Assembly (NCBI GenBank): GCA_026874595.1
Contig: CM049310.1
Location: 88,047,556 to 88,111,555, forward strand
Length of the DNA: 64,000 nt
Origin: Sipunculus nudus
Taxonomy: Eukaryota; Annelida; Sipuncula; Golfingiida; Sipunculidae
Reading direction: 5' to 3'
Below, piece by piece: positions 48,692 to 60,170 of the stretch. Every line of letters starts with the position of its first letter. The stretch's first letter is position 1. Under the pieces are notes generated by a model. The model made no database searches and was not told where the DNA came from. It was given only the letters and a program-made list of their open reading frames with translations. Position numbers and translations under genes: made by a program.

Positions 48692-51600
48692 GAAACAAGG
48701 ACGAGAGAGAGAGAGAGAGAGAGAGAGATGCACTTCATTTGAAATGAAATTCGAACAGATAAGGGCAGAATGTGGAACAGACGTGGTTTGGCAAGACGGA
48801 AGCTGTTTAAAGCAAGTTTAGAAGGGTCTGTAACCCAAACCGCTGACCGTTCGGAGCACTGCTTGTTTTAGCTACATGGATACACAGGTTCCGGAAAACC
48901 AACACACTTGTAAATGTTGTCCAGACGCCGTAAACATAACACAGCATGCTGGCGGGCTGGCTGAGAGAGACACCCGGTGTCTTGGTGTTCCTTAACGCGC
49001 TTGTATTGTATAAATCTGTCCGGGTCAGTCTCCGTGGACCAAACCAGAAGGTGGTCTCTGCACAAGACATATGCATGTAGACTTACAACACACACATATC
49101 AAGACATTTTAGTTGGAGACCAGTTTTTGAACTTCTTCTTTTAATCACACCCACGTACTCACACGCACACATTCTATATATAACATATCTAAACTGAATG
49201 AAGTTCTGCAGAGTGATTACCCCCGCCAAGAAACAACAATCCTATAGATACGCCATGATTCAATTAGGTCTTCCTTGGTCCATTTCTCGCTCCGCCTCGT
49301 TAAACTGCTAACAGACCAACCAACAAACACACTATATGTCCTCCATGGCGTTGGTGAAAAATATCATGCATTTATGATAGAGTCTGTATTTTGACCTATA
49401 TTTATACATTTAATGCACAATTTATATTTACCTTTTGAAGATGCATTTTGGTTCACGAGTGAATACATAACCGCCTACGTGGAGTTGATAAATATAACAC
49501 TTACCAAGAGCACCGACAACAGTATCTTGAGATGCTTGACCATTTTTTCTTTTTCTTGGCCTTCCTTTCTGCGGTGCGTTCATTCCATTAAAATACGGCA
49601 GCGGCTGCATGGCGCTGGGTTCCGGCGGAAGTCCATTGGCTACTTCCGGTGTCGGAACACCAGGAGGAAAGTTGCACGGCGTAAGGTATTCGTCCTGTAA
49701 CAACACTTCGTAATGGGCTTGACAGTATATGACGTCATCTTTCATGCCGAAATAGTCCCCCGTATTTAAAGCTTTGTTACACGTGAAGCAAGTGAAACAC
49801 GTTAGGTGATATACCAAGTCCCGTGCGCGCATGATCAATTCGTTAGCTGATATTGACATGTGACATCGTGAGCACCTCTTCACTCCAAACATTCTGTAAA
49901 AAATATAATATTAAAACATAATAATAAATGTTATAGCATTCAAGAACCGACAATTATAAGGTTTATCGCATATAAACAGGTACTAACTCCATCAGGATTG
50001 AGTGTGCGTGTGTGCGTGTGTGTGTATACACAGGAAGCCGTCATCGACCATAAACTGTTGGCAGTTCATTAAATATAAGTACGTCATGTAAACACTTTTA
50101 ATCAATTAAATTTATAAAAGCCGAAAAACATGTAATATGCACAGGCGATATATCAAAAGAAACCTCTATATGCGTTTTTTGGTGTCTATCATACATGTAT
50201 AGGCGAGTCCATGTCCGAACTCGAGTCCACTTTTTTAGAGACTTACACTCGAGGGTTCAGGACTTGTACTCGGACTTACTTAATTGGAGGTAAGGACTGG
50301 AGAGATCAGGTAGGGTCCATCTCGAGTACAGTAGCAAAGAAAGCTCTGTCACAAACTTTTAAGGCTTATATAAAGATGTGCAAACTATACTAATAGAATA
50401 TTATAAAGATAAGATTACATATACCCATCATTAGCTCTGCATCAGGAACATTCAAATACAAGTATGTGCAAACTAATATGAAAATACACAAGAGGATCTC
50501 AAATTTACATTTTAAACCTTCATTATTAAGGAGATTTGTATTTTGGACTTTTACTTTTATAACTCGGAATTGGATTCAGGATTGAAATTACTCGAACTCG
50601 AAGAAGGTGGACTTGGACTCGAACTTCAAGCACTCGGACTTGGATTCGACTCGAAGTGGCCTGGACTCGGATTGCACTCGGACTTTATGATGGTGTGGAC
50701 TCGACTACACCACTGGTTATAGTCAATAAATGCTATCATGGATGTCCAATGAAGAAATTGTCCATGGTTAGGAATTATTTATATTTGAAGTAAATAATTG
50801 GAAATGACTGCATCAGTAACGAGTAAACATGGATACCGCGTCATTTTAAAACCATATTCTGCATTTAGTTATATTTCATGTGTTTTTTTGGCTGTTGATT
50901 CTTGTTGACACTTGCTTGTGTTTGATACATATGTGTACTTTAAAACGATTTGAGGATGGACTTGATGAAACGTAATCGCGTCAAAAAAGAAATCCACATA
51001 AATCACCCCTGCCAGGTTACACTTTATATACACGTGACCGCGTGCAGAACGCCAATTTAAATTTCTTATTCGCTCTTACTGTTGATATGTTTTCACCTAA
51101 TTTGTTTCTACTGATTGGAGCTATTTTTCTCTAATAACCGTGTTGCTGAATGTTTAGAATATACGAAACTAACTCTGTAATTTATCTTGTAAAACTACCA
51201 GGTGTGGAACATTGAGTCAAAAGAACCACCCTGTCGAGAGCGCTCCGAGGGTAGAGGAAAGAATATCAGGTTCATAAACCAAGGGTGGCACTCAATTCAC
51301 AACGTATACAGTACATTAAACGACAGGCTGAAGGCTTTTAATTATGTCTAGAATACATGTGGTTGACAACATTTTGTTTTGCGATCCCGCATTGTACACT
51401 CAAGTACTCTTGCACAATGAAATCAAAGATGTATTCATTGGGTTAGTTGCTTGTAGACCAGCAAAGAAGACCGGGGATAGGGTCCTCAACTATAGAGCGT
51501 CCGCGCTCTACCCCTGCGTTCGGGTCTTGCTGGGGCGCCATTTTGTATCCGGCCTCCCCGCAGCGCGCATGACAATATCCCTGACTTCCCTGCCAAGCTC

Positions 51601-52004
51601 CTGTAGTCACTGACAAAACGCTGACACTAAACCTTTTGCCGGTGGGCTTGGGTGCGTATGTTTTGTTCGGGGTTCTCTATTCAAGCTTGCGTGTATTGTT
51701 AGGCCAGGTAACCCTACCATGGTATTGTGGCCTGTTCATTTTGCTCCAGTTACGGAGACCGCTGGGACAGATGACATGTTTCTGCGTCCTCGGAATGGGA
51801 ACCAACCCACGGGACCGGGGGCTTCCCCAGCCACGGGAGGTCAAATCCATGGACGGGTGGTGCGCCCCGGGTTTTGAGCCCCGGGGTGCATGGTCCTCAC
51901 ACTCAACTTAACATTGCCAAATGGGTCAGAGAATTTTACCCTGAAGGTTTCCTGACATTTATATCGAAACCTCTCATCATACACGCATAAAGTATACAAT
52001 GATT

Positions 52005-52049
<45 letters not shown>

Positions 52050-52325
52050 TATCCTATTTTAATACATGATATGCCAATAAAATGAGATCTTGTTAGCATA
52101 TCATATATGCTTGATGAATTAACTGATATGTAAATATAGATATCATATAATGAAATGTTGTAAACATATATTTCATATATGTATGAGAGAAAGATCCTAT
52201 ATTTTAATACATGATATGTCAATAAAGTCACATGCAGTGAGACCTCGTTTCCATATTATATATAATAGATGAAATAATCAGAATTAAATGATATGTAAAT
52301 ATATGTTATCATATATTACATATCT

Positions 52326-52378
<53 letters not shown>

Positions 52379-54877
52379 AAGGTCTGAGGACCTGTTTTAA
52401 CCTTTTATTTTTCACACTGAATGAATGTCATGACCAAGAACACGCACCCAAGAAATAGTTATTTTATGAGTTTACGTGTTAGTTACTTATAGTGCATTTA
52501 TGTCGGGATATATACATTATACATACAGGAACCGTTTCATATAATGGCAAAATAGCAATGAACAGGCAGATTTATGAAAAAAATAAAATAATATATAATA
52601 TATATGCTCTTATTTCCAAGTGACCGAAATCGTTATATCAAACTTATTTTTCTCTTATAATGAAATGTATATAACGGGACTGAATATATATAGCAGCAGA
52701 TTCCTTCTCTTTATTAGAAGTGAAAATGAATGAAAAAGAATTGGAAAACTAATTCCTTTTGTCAGGTGGGTTGCATGTAACGCGCATGTAATAATATTTT
52801 TAGTGAAAGATAATACATAAACGTTAACAGTTATAGAATATTATTATATTTTATAATATGTATAATAATATAATATTTTTACAATAATTTTTCACGTTAA
52901 AATTGATTGTATTGCTGAATGTACATTTTACCTTGATACAACATATACGGCAACATTAAAAAATAAGAATATTTAAGACTTAAAAGGAAAAGGATCAGGA
53001 ATTACAAAAAATAAATATATTTATATACTCGTGAAGATAAGTCTGGTACTAGTTTTGAAACATAATATTGCTCAGATCATGGATGTCATATGAAATACAA
53101 TATCACTTTTAGATCATATTATGCAAATACACCATGAATATATTGAAGCATACAGGAACGAGACAATATTGATTGATTTAAGGATTCAATTATATCATCG
53201 ACCATGCAGTGTGATGATTTATATTAAAATGCATGGCCTTGCAGTATGGTATATGTTGCACATGTATATACATGTTTCCGACTTGTATTGTTAACGTCCA
53301 TTAGTATAGTACAAGTATGAAGTGAGACCCATCCCGTAGCGAGGCTCATCAAGTTTTCTTGGATTTTTATGAATGGCGCGAGGGCTGTAATATTTTTACG
53401 TTGCCATTTGGGGCGGCTGTTTTTCCGGTGACAAATTACGTCCTTCGAAGTACCAGCCTCGTTTTCAGACACGGCGGTATCGCTCATGACCTGCGAACGT
53501 ATTTCAAAACGACATGTAGAGTATAATCTTCTACGAGCGGACAGATTATCGTATCCTGTAGCAGCAGAGCCTCATTTATAAACGCAAGTTCATGAGAGTC
53601 GTAACCGGGTGTCGAATGAAGCGGAGATTACAGTTCGAGATAGGGACCACATGACAAAGAACACAGTCAGGGAATCCGTCATCGGCGAGCATGCTTCCAA
53701 GTTAGGCAGCGGCGCCCGGCTCACGCGATCCGTGGAAATGGAAGTCGGAATATTAGATGAGTTGTTGATTTAACAGGAAACGCTCCCCATTGAAAGTTAA
53801 ACATTTACCGCTGGTTTCAGGAAACTAGCATATTGAAGATAGTGTTGTATACACGAAACCGGTTGTAGTTGTGATGGAGTGTCCCCTAGACTGGAGCTAG
53901 AAGGTTAAAGACCCAGCACTGAAGAAATACCTCAACGAATGGCGCCATTTCCGGCCGCGGGGCGTGGAGTCTTTAAATGTCTGCCGTGGTGTTTAACTCT
54001 CTTTTATACACTTACACAAGACACAGAACCAGCAAATGCTCAATCTGCATGTCACCAGCGAACTCACGTGCTGAGGTCCCATTACTTCAAAGCTTTAACG
54101 CCAATATATATTCACAAGCCCGCGAAGCAATTTGTTTCTGTGATAAATGGATTCGAGCATCTGAAACTGCATGGTCGCTGTATATGAATACTTGGACACA
54201 TTTTACACCCTCTTAATTGTGTCAATTTGTTACATTCATCTATTACATTAAAATCTCAGACCCCTTCTATCAGTGCTTTTCAACTGAAAAACAATCAAAA
54301 TGATTTAATATTTCATATTCAGAGTTATTCCCATTTAATTTCTCTACCCTCTTGATTTACATTTATATATAGAGAGAGTTGTACATGTATATTGAAACTC
54401 AGAAATTAGAAAATGCATGTAATTAGCTATCTTTGCGAATCTTTGGCCATTTTGGGTATAGTCCTGCCAAGGATATGCTGCAACAAAATACTTTATATTC
54501 TGTTCAGAGAGATTTAAAAGCGAAGTATATTTCTGTCATAGTAAATTGGTTATTATTTTTATTTATATGTCGAACTTTTAGAACTCTTTCTAGAGGTGTC
54601 GTGTCATTTTAATGTAACCATTTTGCACTCTCATTCAATTTTTTTATTCATTGTTGACTGACCTGTAATAATCTTCTTTGCAGTATATTCGGCCATCTTT
54701 GGAAAAACACGTGCCTTGGGTGTCCAATGGCTGTCGACATTCCGCGCAGCGTAAGCAAGTCACGTGCCAGGGCTTGTCGACAGCCAGCAGGTAATATCGT
54801 TCTAGAATCTTCGTCCCGCACGCAGCGCACGTGAAGGCGGGCTCGTCGCACGCGGACAAACCTGTTGTCTGCGCTAC
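32278..54877 (-). CDS. Lhx2/9: LIM-homeodomain transcription factor, apterous/Lhx2/9 family (four coding exons; first exon listed separately)
   Basis: A nuclear transcription factor: two zinc-binding LIM domains (contacts for LDB/Chip and LMO proteins in this family) and a homeodomain that binds TAAT-core DNA. Exons 54877-54663, 49893-49505, 33185-32980 and 32544-32278 join in phases 2, 1 and 0, all at GT-AG junctions, giving 1,077 nt and 358 residues. Counting from the LIM1 exon: LIM1 about residues 17-69 (CAAC, WHVTC, CAEC, CKED), LIM2 about 79-137 (CSRC, YHLTC, CFTC, YCQAH), basic GRPRKRK linker, homeodomain 225-284 with Phe8, Gln50 and Asn51 ([12 protein letters not shown]), then a Ser-rich tail ending [14 protein letters not shown]. 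The block [20 protein letters not shown] is diagnostic of Lhx2/9 over other LIM-homeobox classes. Human LHX2 and LHX9 have 406 and 397 residues, so only about 40 N-terminal residues are missing. Introns are 4.8, 16.3 and 0.4 kb. Confidence 0.95.
32980..33185 (-). CDS. Lhx2/9: Lhx2/9 exon encoding homeodomain residues 1-46
   Basis: A 206-nt exon between acceptor TTGGATTGTTTTAG|GTCTAG and donor CTTCAG|GTGAGG. It encodes [20 protein letters not shown], then [15 protein letters not shown] and the rest of helices 1 and 2 to KRVLQ. A second in-frame acceptor lies six bases downstream (GTCTAG|GACC) and would drop two residues. The exon edge is embedded in a 44-bp tandem array: the first ten exon bases, GTCTAGGACC, recur in about 56 upstream copies. 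The exact start is therefore chosen by frame (the preceding exon ends in phase 1) and by continuity with the homeodomain. Confidence 0.93.
33178..35650 (-). repeat. 44-bp minisatellite carrying splice-acceptor modules
   Basis: About 56 head-to-tail copies of a 44-bp unit, one of them (near 34277) short by one base. On the minus strand each unit reads GGACCTGATGAC, then a T-rich segment, then TTGGATTGTTTTAG|GTCTAG. That is a branch-site-like CTGAT about 30 nt before a T-rich tract and AG. The last unit is the real acceptor of the homeodomain exon. Units differ by a few substitutions: CTAAT for CTGAT, CAG for TAG at four or so units, AAG at a few others. A 16-unit block is repeated at a 704-bp offset, for example GGTTCTAG at 34363 and 35067. 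Confidence 0.97.
43784..43922. repeat. pair of (TA)n microsatellites
   Basis: Two long TA runs, 43784-43841 and 43872-43922, separated by about 30 bp. In the 16.3-kb intron. Confidence 0.95.
45239..45279. repeat. (TA)n microsatellite
   Basis: TA run; a shorter one lies at 45374-45397. Confidence 0.95.
46399..46463. repeat. (TA)n microsatellite
   Basis: Uninterrupted TA run of about 65 bp. Just upstream, 46185-46400 holds two imperfect copies of a segment with ATGTCCGTYAGAATAATA. Confidence 0.95.
47175..47510. promoter_or_regulatory. candidate intronic enhancer dense in homeodomain cores
   Basis: Within 335 bp of non-repetitive sequence there are ATAATTGG, CTAATTAAC, CGATAATTGAT, ATAATTACT, CAATTAG, GATTAATTC, GATTAATTAAG and TTAATTGG, plus CCAAT and SOX-like ACAATG sites. 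LIM-homeodomain proteins bind TAATTR cores, so feedback on the gene is possible. Function is inference. Confidence 0.4.
48632..48728. repeat. (GA)n microsatellite
   Basis: GA run with one 15-bp interruption. Intronic; on the gene's sense strand it reads CT. Confidence 0.95.
49505..49893 (-). CDS. Lhx2/9: Lhx2/9 exon encoding LIM domain 2 and basic linker
   Basis: A 389-nt exon. The acceptor is ATTTTTTACAG|AATG; its first A completes the split AGA Arg codon. The donor is GCTCTTG|GTAAGT, leaving one base of a Gly codon. It encodes [40 protein letters not shown] and YCQAH, then a Pro-rich stretch with LPYFNG and the conserved QKGRPRKRK basic linker, a likely nuclear localisation signal. Reading through the donor stays open to a stop at 49428, so intron retention would also yield a protein ending after the LIM domains. 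Confidence 0.95.
50195..50720. repeat. CTCGGACTTGG-type interspersed repeat, split in two
   Basis: Two stretches (50195-50330 and 50560-50720) are built of ACTCGGACTTGGA-like hexamer-derived repeats, with GTGGACTCGACTACACCAC at the far end. AT-rich sequence separates them. This kind of repeat is common in marine animals; here it lies in the LIM1-LIM2 intron. Confidence 0.55.
52009..52049. repeat. (GA)n followed by a G run
   Basis: GA repeats ending in nine or more G. Confidence 0.95.
52328..52376. repeat. (GA)n microsatellite
   Basis: Uninterrupted GA run. Between this tract and the one at 52.0 kb a segment with ATACATGATATGYCAATAAA occurs twice (about 52060 and 52208), so the GA tract and its flank were duplicated together. 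Confidence 0.9.
54663..54877 (-). CDS. Lhx2/9: Lhx2/9 exon encoding LIM domain 1
   Basis: A 215-nt exon in phase 0 at the start and phase 2 at the end. The acceptor is TTGATTATTTCAG|GTAGCG and the donor is TTACAG|GTCAGT. Translation starts [17 protein letters not shown] and runs through [20 protein letters not shown] to YCKEDYY, with the split Arg completed by the next exon. All eight zinc ligands of a LIM domain are present. YYLLAVDK followed by WH and CFSKDG and YCKEDYYR closely matches vertebrate Lhx2/9 LIM1. No ATG is placed at its start, so a further 5' exon is required. Confidence 0.95.
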
Positions 54878-55279
54878 CTGAAATAATCAAAGCTTTCATT
54901 ACATTCAGCTAATATAGACATTATGTTCGCGTGGGACACAATTAAGTTTAGTTGGATGAGAACATTTTCTTTCTGTGCTTTTTTTTTCTTTCAGGATTAA
55001 AAGGAGATAGAAATATGTTTTGTAAAGAAGAAGTATTTCTATAAAACATGTTTGGTGTTAAATTCAATATATGACGGAGGCGGTATGTTTTGTTTTACGT
55101 ATTTATAAAAACAAGTTCATGTCTGTTTCTGCATACTGATGTAATATATATCTCTGATATGTCATTGTAGACAGTAGTTGTTTGTGTGTGCCATGCATTT
55201 TGTGTACTAGAATGCTTTATATTTGTGTAATGTGTCACATATACATATGTGAGAAAATACGATCATATATTCATATAGC

Positions 55280-55281
<2 letters not shown>

Positions 55282-55330
<49 letters not shown>

Positions 55331-55390
55331 GTTAAGATTTTTTATGTCTTGTTTATTTTAAAAAACACTCATAATATAGAATTTATCCCT

Positions 55391-55452
<62 letters not shown>
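55282..55452. repeat. pair of (TA)n microsatellites
   Basis: TA runs at 55282-55328 and 55392-55452. Confidence 0.95.
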
Positions 55453-55455
<3 letters not shown>

Positions 55456-55929
55456 CCCTCTGTCTTAAATTCTAATTTCAAATAAAGTCTTTAGATAGGG
55501 TTTACATATTTGTTTCAATTTTTAATCATATAAAACTTTTCCAATATATTTACCCTACAAAGTTTACATTTCAACTTTATTTACGCTTATTGTACACGTT
55601 TTGTCCATTTGATAAACACACTCGTTTAGGCCGCGTGCGAAACCGGAAGTCGCTATTCCTTAACGTAAGCGGCGTATACGATTTCACATGTCGCCAACGA
55701 ATCCTGTTTGATTTTAATTGTGAATAATTGTTTCTCCATCCGTGAGCACCGCCCGGTAATCCGTTTTTACAAACTTATTGGATTCAGTGGCGGCCCTGCC
55801 ACGCCTGCGCTGTACACCACAGTGATTTTTTATTTGGTCTAATTGCTTCCCGATGGCCCACGAGCGGCCCATCGGCCGCCATGTCTCGCAGGAAACGCCA
55901 ACAGCTGTCCGCAAGAAATGCTCGATCAC

Positions 55930-55977
55930 CTTGCCAGGTTTTGCCCCTGCCGTGAAAATGCACTCGTGGAATATCAT
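55930..55977 (-). CDS. alternative candidate first exon of Lhx2/9
   Basis: The ATG at 55977 starts MIFHECIFTAGAKPGK and reaches a phase-0 donor-like AAG|GTGATC only 1.05 kb upstream of the LIM1 exon. The opening MIFH resembles the MLFH start of vertebrate Lhx2. The start context is poor (T at -3) and the donor is weaker than that of the 61.2-kb candidate. The frame stays open to 55714. It could be an alternative start or chance. Confidence 0.25.
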
Positions 55978-58900
55978 GTAAGGATGGCTAGTGTGCGTGA
56001 TATATAGCGGTGCAGAAAGTGTACACTGGTGAACTATTTTTTAATTAAAAATAAATCAATAATCCTTGTCTGTGTATTGAAATGACTGATATAAGAATGT
56101 ATATATAACATGATTAAATATCTAGATATTAATTAATACCGATATTACAAATATCAATACACCATAAATATATATATATATATATGTGTATGTATGTATG
56201 TGTATGTATATACCAGTCTATCTATATTTAAATATATTATATATATGTGCACTAATAAATAATATATAAATTTCAGATACAATTAATAAGGATACATACA
56301 TTTATATAGAGGAACATCATACTATATACAATATATACATTATTTCTTATATATAGTATAGATCATAAAAAAATTACTAGCACATAAATATAAAATCCAC
56401 CTATAGAAAATTCATTAAAATATATTTTCATATGTAAAGAATGCATGTGTTCAATTTGCTGATCATAATAAATTCGTAAAATCACGCTTGGTTTAATATA
56501 CAACAATATTTTTGTTATGACAAATTAAGCAAATATTTGTGATAGATGGATAGCATGCAGGAAAGGGTGTTAGACTTTAAAAAGGAAATGTTCCACATCA
56601 ATAAATATTCAAACGTAAAGAATTAGGCAACAAGACAAATCGTTTGAATAAAATAATATACAATCAGATATATAAAATATACCAATAATAAAGTAATTAT
56701 CCAAGCGCGCGTGAGATATATAGGCAAAGAGCAATCCCCCCATGTAGCTAAGAGGTACCGCGGTATATGTATTAAAATTAGTACACATGCAGCCCTATAT
56801 ATACAGATAAATGCACGCAGGTCGACACTTAAAGTTTGTGGGTATTTTTTTAATTCGCCGGGGGCTCTTGATTGCTTTGTAAAGTCTCTGACACGATAAG
56901 GTTCAACAAGTACAGGCTCTGTGTAAACACTCACATATCCAGAAACCGTTAAGATTTCAATTGGTTTCCTTTTGTATCGCGTAATAGGACGGGAGTTTAT
57001 CACCATAAAATACAGTAACCCGCCTGTCTGCCTCAGGCGTCGACAACAGGGGATTTATTGAGTATTTGACGCGCAATTACTTAAGGTTTTGTGCTTCTGT
57101 CGACCTGTCAGGGTTTTCTACCATGGCCGGACAATTTTGACGGCCTTTAGATGTTTTACATGTTTTACTTTTATATCCTGTTGTATCTTTATATTGAAAG
57201 CTGAGTGCTAAAGTGAAATTCTGTATTATAGTTTTAATTTATGGTGGAGAGATTATATATATACTAGTACTTTATAGAAAGTGCATACCAATCTTAATAA
57301 CTTCAGCTCTTCAATGCATTTTTTTTTATTAAAATATGCGAAACTTGACTCGTAAACCATGCGGCCTCACTTGCATATATATATAAATATACATAAATAT
57401 AAATAAAGATATATACCCATGAGACATAGAATATACATGTATATATACACATAATGTTGTATTTGTATATAATACGCATAAACATTAACAGAGTACATCA
57501 AATTACCTATAAATACTGCATAGACAATACAATAAGTATAAAATTGTATCTTTTCTTGCTCCCATATAAAATGGACCCCGTAACTTAAAGCTGGTAATGT
57601 TATTTTAAGGCAAACGATTTGACAAGTTGGCAGTGACACAGGTAATATTACATGGACGGAAACAGTGAACTGTTAATGTTTAGACAACGTGAGAGGGGCT
57701 TGTTCCTCGTAACCCACTGAGACAACCACCAACAGTCGTGATGTGTTTTATATCAACACTGGTCCAGCCTGAACCTCCTGGGTTCTCACGGCTTTCTTTA
57801 CTTTACTGAAATCAAATATATATCAGGGTTCTCAAATTTGCATAATCGTATTTAAACGACTGTACCGGCTGCAATAACTTGCAGGTATCGATACTGAAAC
57901 GCATGCACACATATATGCACACTTGTACACATGTTTAATATGTATACATAAGTATGTGGCTTATTAAGTTTATTTGATATTTTATGATGATGATATATAT
58001 ATATATAAATATATAAATATATGTATATAAATGTATATATATATATAGATACATAAATACTTAAATACATATATATATATCGCAGAAACATATTTTTAAC
58101 ATAGGTAAATTTTATTTTTAAATTTGCGACATCATAATTTAAATAGTTCTTGTTTAAAATGCATATGTTTCTACATTATAAATCAAAAATTTCTGTAAAA
58201 TATAACAAGTTGTCATTAAAAACGAATCTTACAAATAAGGTTCACAAAATTATTAAATCAACGTATCAGCATTTCAGCTGTCAGCAGCTTTCCCAGGTAT
58301 TTAACAGGTTCAATGGAAAATTAATGTAAAATGTAAAACAATAATTTATGTCTCGGGTGTCGCAAATGCATTATTCAGAAGTATAGCAATTTGGTTAAAA
58401 ATTATTTGTAGTAAATTACTGATACACCGTCTATAAACCGTAACTGACACAGCCGGTGATTAGTAAATCTGTACCAGTTCGCGGCAGACCCGCATGATGC
58501 CAGCGCATCCATATTGCAAGATCCATATGAACGTATTTATACTGGAGTGGCTGTAAAAGTATTTACTAAGCATTGATCAGCCCAGCTGGCCTTACACATC
58601 ACTAATTCATTGCAATTGATCTGACTTAGAAATGCTGCGTGGTCACCAAACAGACGGACTGGCCTAGCGTAGTAACGTATTAATTGGCTCAATAAGCAGT
58701 AAAGCATCTATGGCAAAGCCGAAACTGTCACTGGTCACGCCTGGCCCGCGGGCTGTATCAGCCAGCCGGCTGATTTCGCCCTCCGGGACTGATACATATT
58801 GTTTTGTATAGTATTCTCATATAATCAGTTTGTGGTGTTACAGAATAGACTAAGTTACAGGTTTATATAACAGCAGTTGCAGAAGTTGTTGCATGTAAAA

Positions 58901-59224
58901 ATAATAATGATGATGATAATAATATATTTATATATAATAAATAATCATAAGAATAGAAGTAATATAGTTTTTTTTTTCAAGAATATACCATAAACATGCT
59001 TAATACCATATTCACACGTTGGCCGTGAATTTTGTTTTACTGTGTATAGACGCAGTCTCTTATTCGCTTACTTTTTACACCGAGCGAAAGGACAGCTTTA
59101 TAAATGCTTACTTATTTTCAAGTGACCACTATATCAAATATTTATGTTGAGTCAACAAACGTACCTTACATAAGATAAAGCTGGGATTTTTCGCCAAAAC
59201 TGGGAATATACTATAAGTGCATGG

Positions 59225-59256
<32 letters not shown>

Positions 59257-59302
59257 CAACAACAATAATAACAATAATAATAACAACACTAATAATAATA
59301 AT
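59225..59302. repeat. (AAT)n/(AAC)n microsatellite
   Basis: Mixed AAT and AAC trinucleotide run. Confidence 0.95.
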
Positions 59303-59589
59303 TTTGTTTGTGATTTTTCAGTACAAAATATTAATGCATCATATATATATTCATGTGTGTGTCTTGCTAATCAGAAACTAGTATATATTTATATAGGAAT
59401 CAATTTCATAAAATGACAAATATTCAGTGACTTCAGTGTCTCTTTATTACCCGGCATGATTGTTCATATCCGTTCAAAACCAGTTTTTTGCACTTGCAAA
59501 AACGAGATAAATTGATAAAAATAATTTATGTACAGGTTTGTATTCTTATCTCACACAAAAATGAACTATTATTATTTTGCAATATAGAT

Positions 59590-59594
<5 letters not shown>

Positions 59595-59631
<37 letters not shown>
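59595..59631. repeat. (TA)n microsatellite
   Basis: Uninterrupted TA run. Confidence 0.95.
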
Positions 59632-59641
<10 letters not shown>

Positions 59642-60115
59642 TATTTATATATTTTATATATTTATATAATTTGGACCCATATAATACACTTTTTTGTAAA
59701 AAAAAGATGAAATGGATAATATTATATGTGATGTTTATTATTTGAATAATAGTAAATTTTAGTTGCGGTCTGTTAATGAAAAGCCTGGTTCCTAACACGG
59801 AGGATGAACCGCCAGACTTGTTGCCGGCGGGCTTGTCGCTGCAGCGAGAACGGGGTCCCCGCAAAGAGGGGAGGGGTCGACCAGTTGACACTCTCTCGTA
59901 TAGGGGTGGACAATTTTCTAGATAAAGATTTCCCATGTGAATTCCCGCAAGGCAGGGCGAACATAATCCCTGGCTTGACATCTAATTCTAATCCGAGCTT
60001 TGTTGAGACTGTATTGTAACATTATATAAAAGAGAGCTTGGGATAAAATCATTGGCATAAAAAGTTTTGTATTTTTTGTTGTTGTTGTGGTGGCGGATAT
60101 TTAAACGTTAATATA

Positions 60116-60118
<3 letters not shown>

Positions 60119-60152
<34 letters not shown>

Positions 60153-60170
60153 TTATTTATTTATTTATTG
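60119..60170. repeat. (TA)n(TTTA)n compound microsatellite
   Basis: TA run passing into TTTA repeats. Confidence 0.95.

Larger units (their letters stand above)
33186..49504 (-). other. Lhx2/9 intron between the LIM2 and homeodomain exons
   Basis: A 16.3-kb intron. Its 3' 2.46 kb is the 44-bp splice-site minisatellite. The remainder is AT-rich, with (TA)n tracts at 43.8, 43.9, 45.2 and 46.4 kb and a (GA)n tract at 48.6 kb. Islands of higher complexity lie at about 36.6-37.3, 37.8-38.3, 40.4-41.4, 42.2-43.7, 47.1-47.55 and 48.0-48.4 kb. None contains a recognisable exon. The 47-kb island is dense in homeodomain core sites. Confidence 0.85.
49894..54662 (-). other. Lhx2/9 intron between the LIM1 and LIM2 exons
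   Basis: A 4,769-bp GT-AG intron. It holds a serine-codon-like CTCGGACTTGG repeat (50.2-50.7 kb), a GC-richer block at 51.44-51.91 kb, GA microsatellites at 52.0 and 52.3 kb, and a CpG-containing block at 53.3-53.95 kb. The last includes an 87-codon minus-strand frame that I could not connect to the gene. The rest is AT-rich with nothing recognised. Confidence 0.8.

Noticed and set aside
51440-51911. GC-rich block with GGGTTTTGAGCCC as a tRNA-derived element, or as an exon (91-codon frame)
   Set aside because: The B-box-like match is imperfect, no A box at a proper distance was seen, and no protein family is recognised.
53224-53487. 87-codon minus-strand frame starting [16 protein letters not shown] inside the LIM1-LIM2 intron, in a CpG-containing block
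   Set aside because: LIM1 and LIM2 exons join perfectly without it, no matching phase-2 donor is clear, and no family is recognised. An alternative start for a LIM2-only form cannot be excluded without transcripts.
59589-59981. GC-rich 130-codon minus-strand frame as a first Lhx2/9 exon
   Set aside because: No convincing phase-0 donor was found before the frame runs into a (TA)n tract, and the residues do not resemble Lhx2/9.
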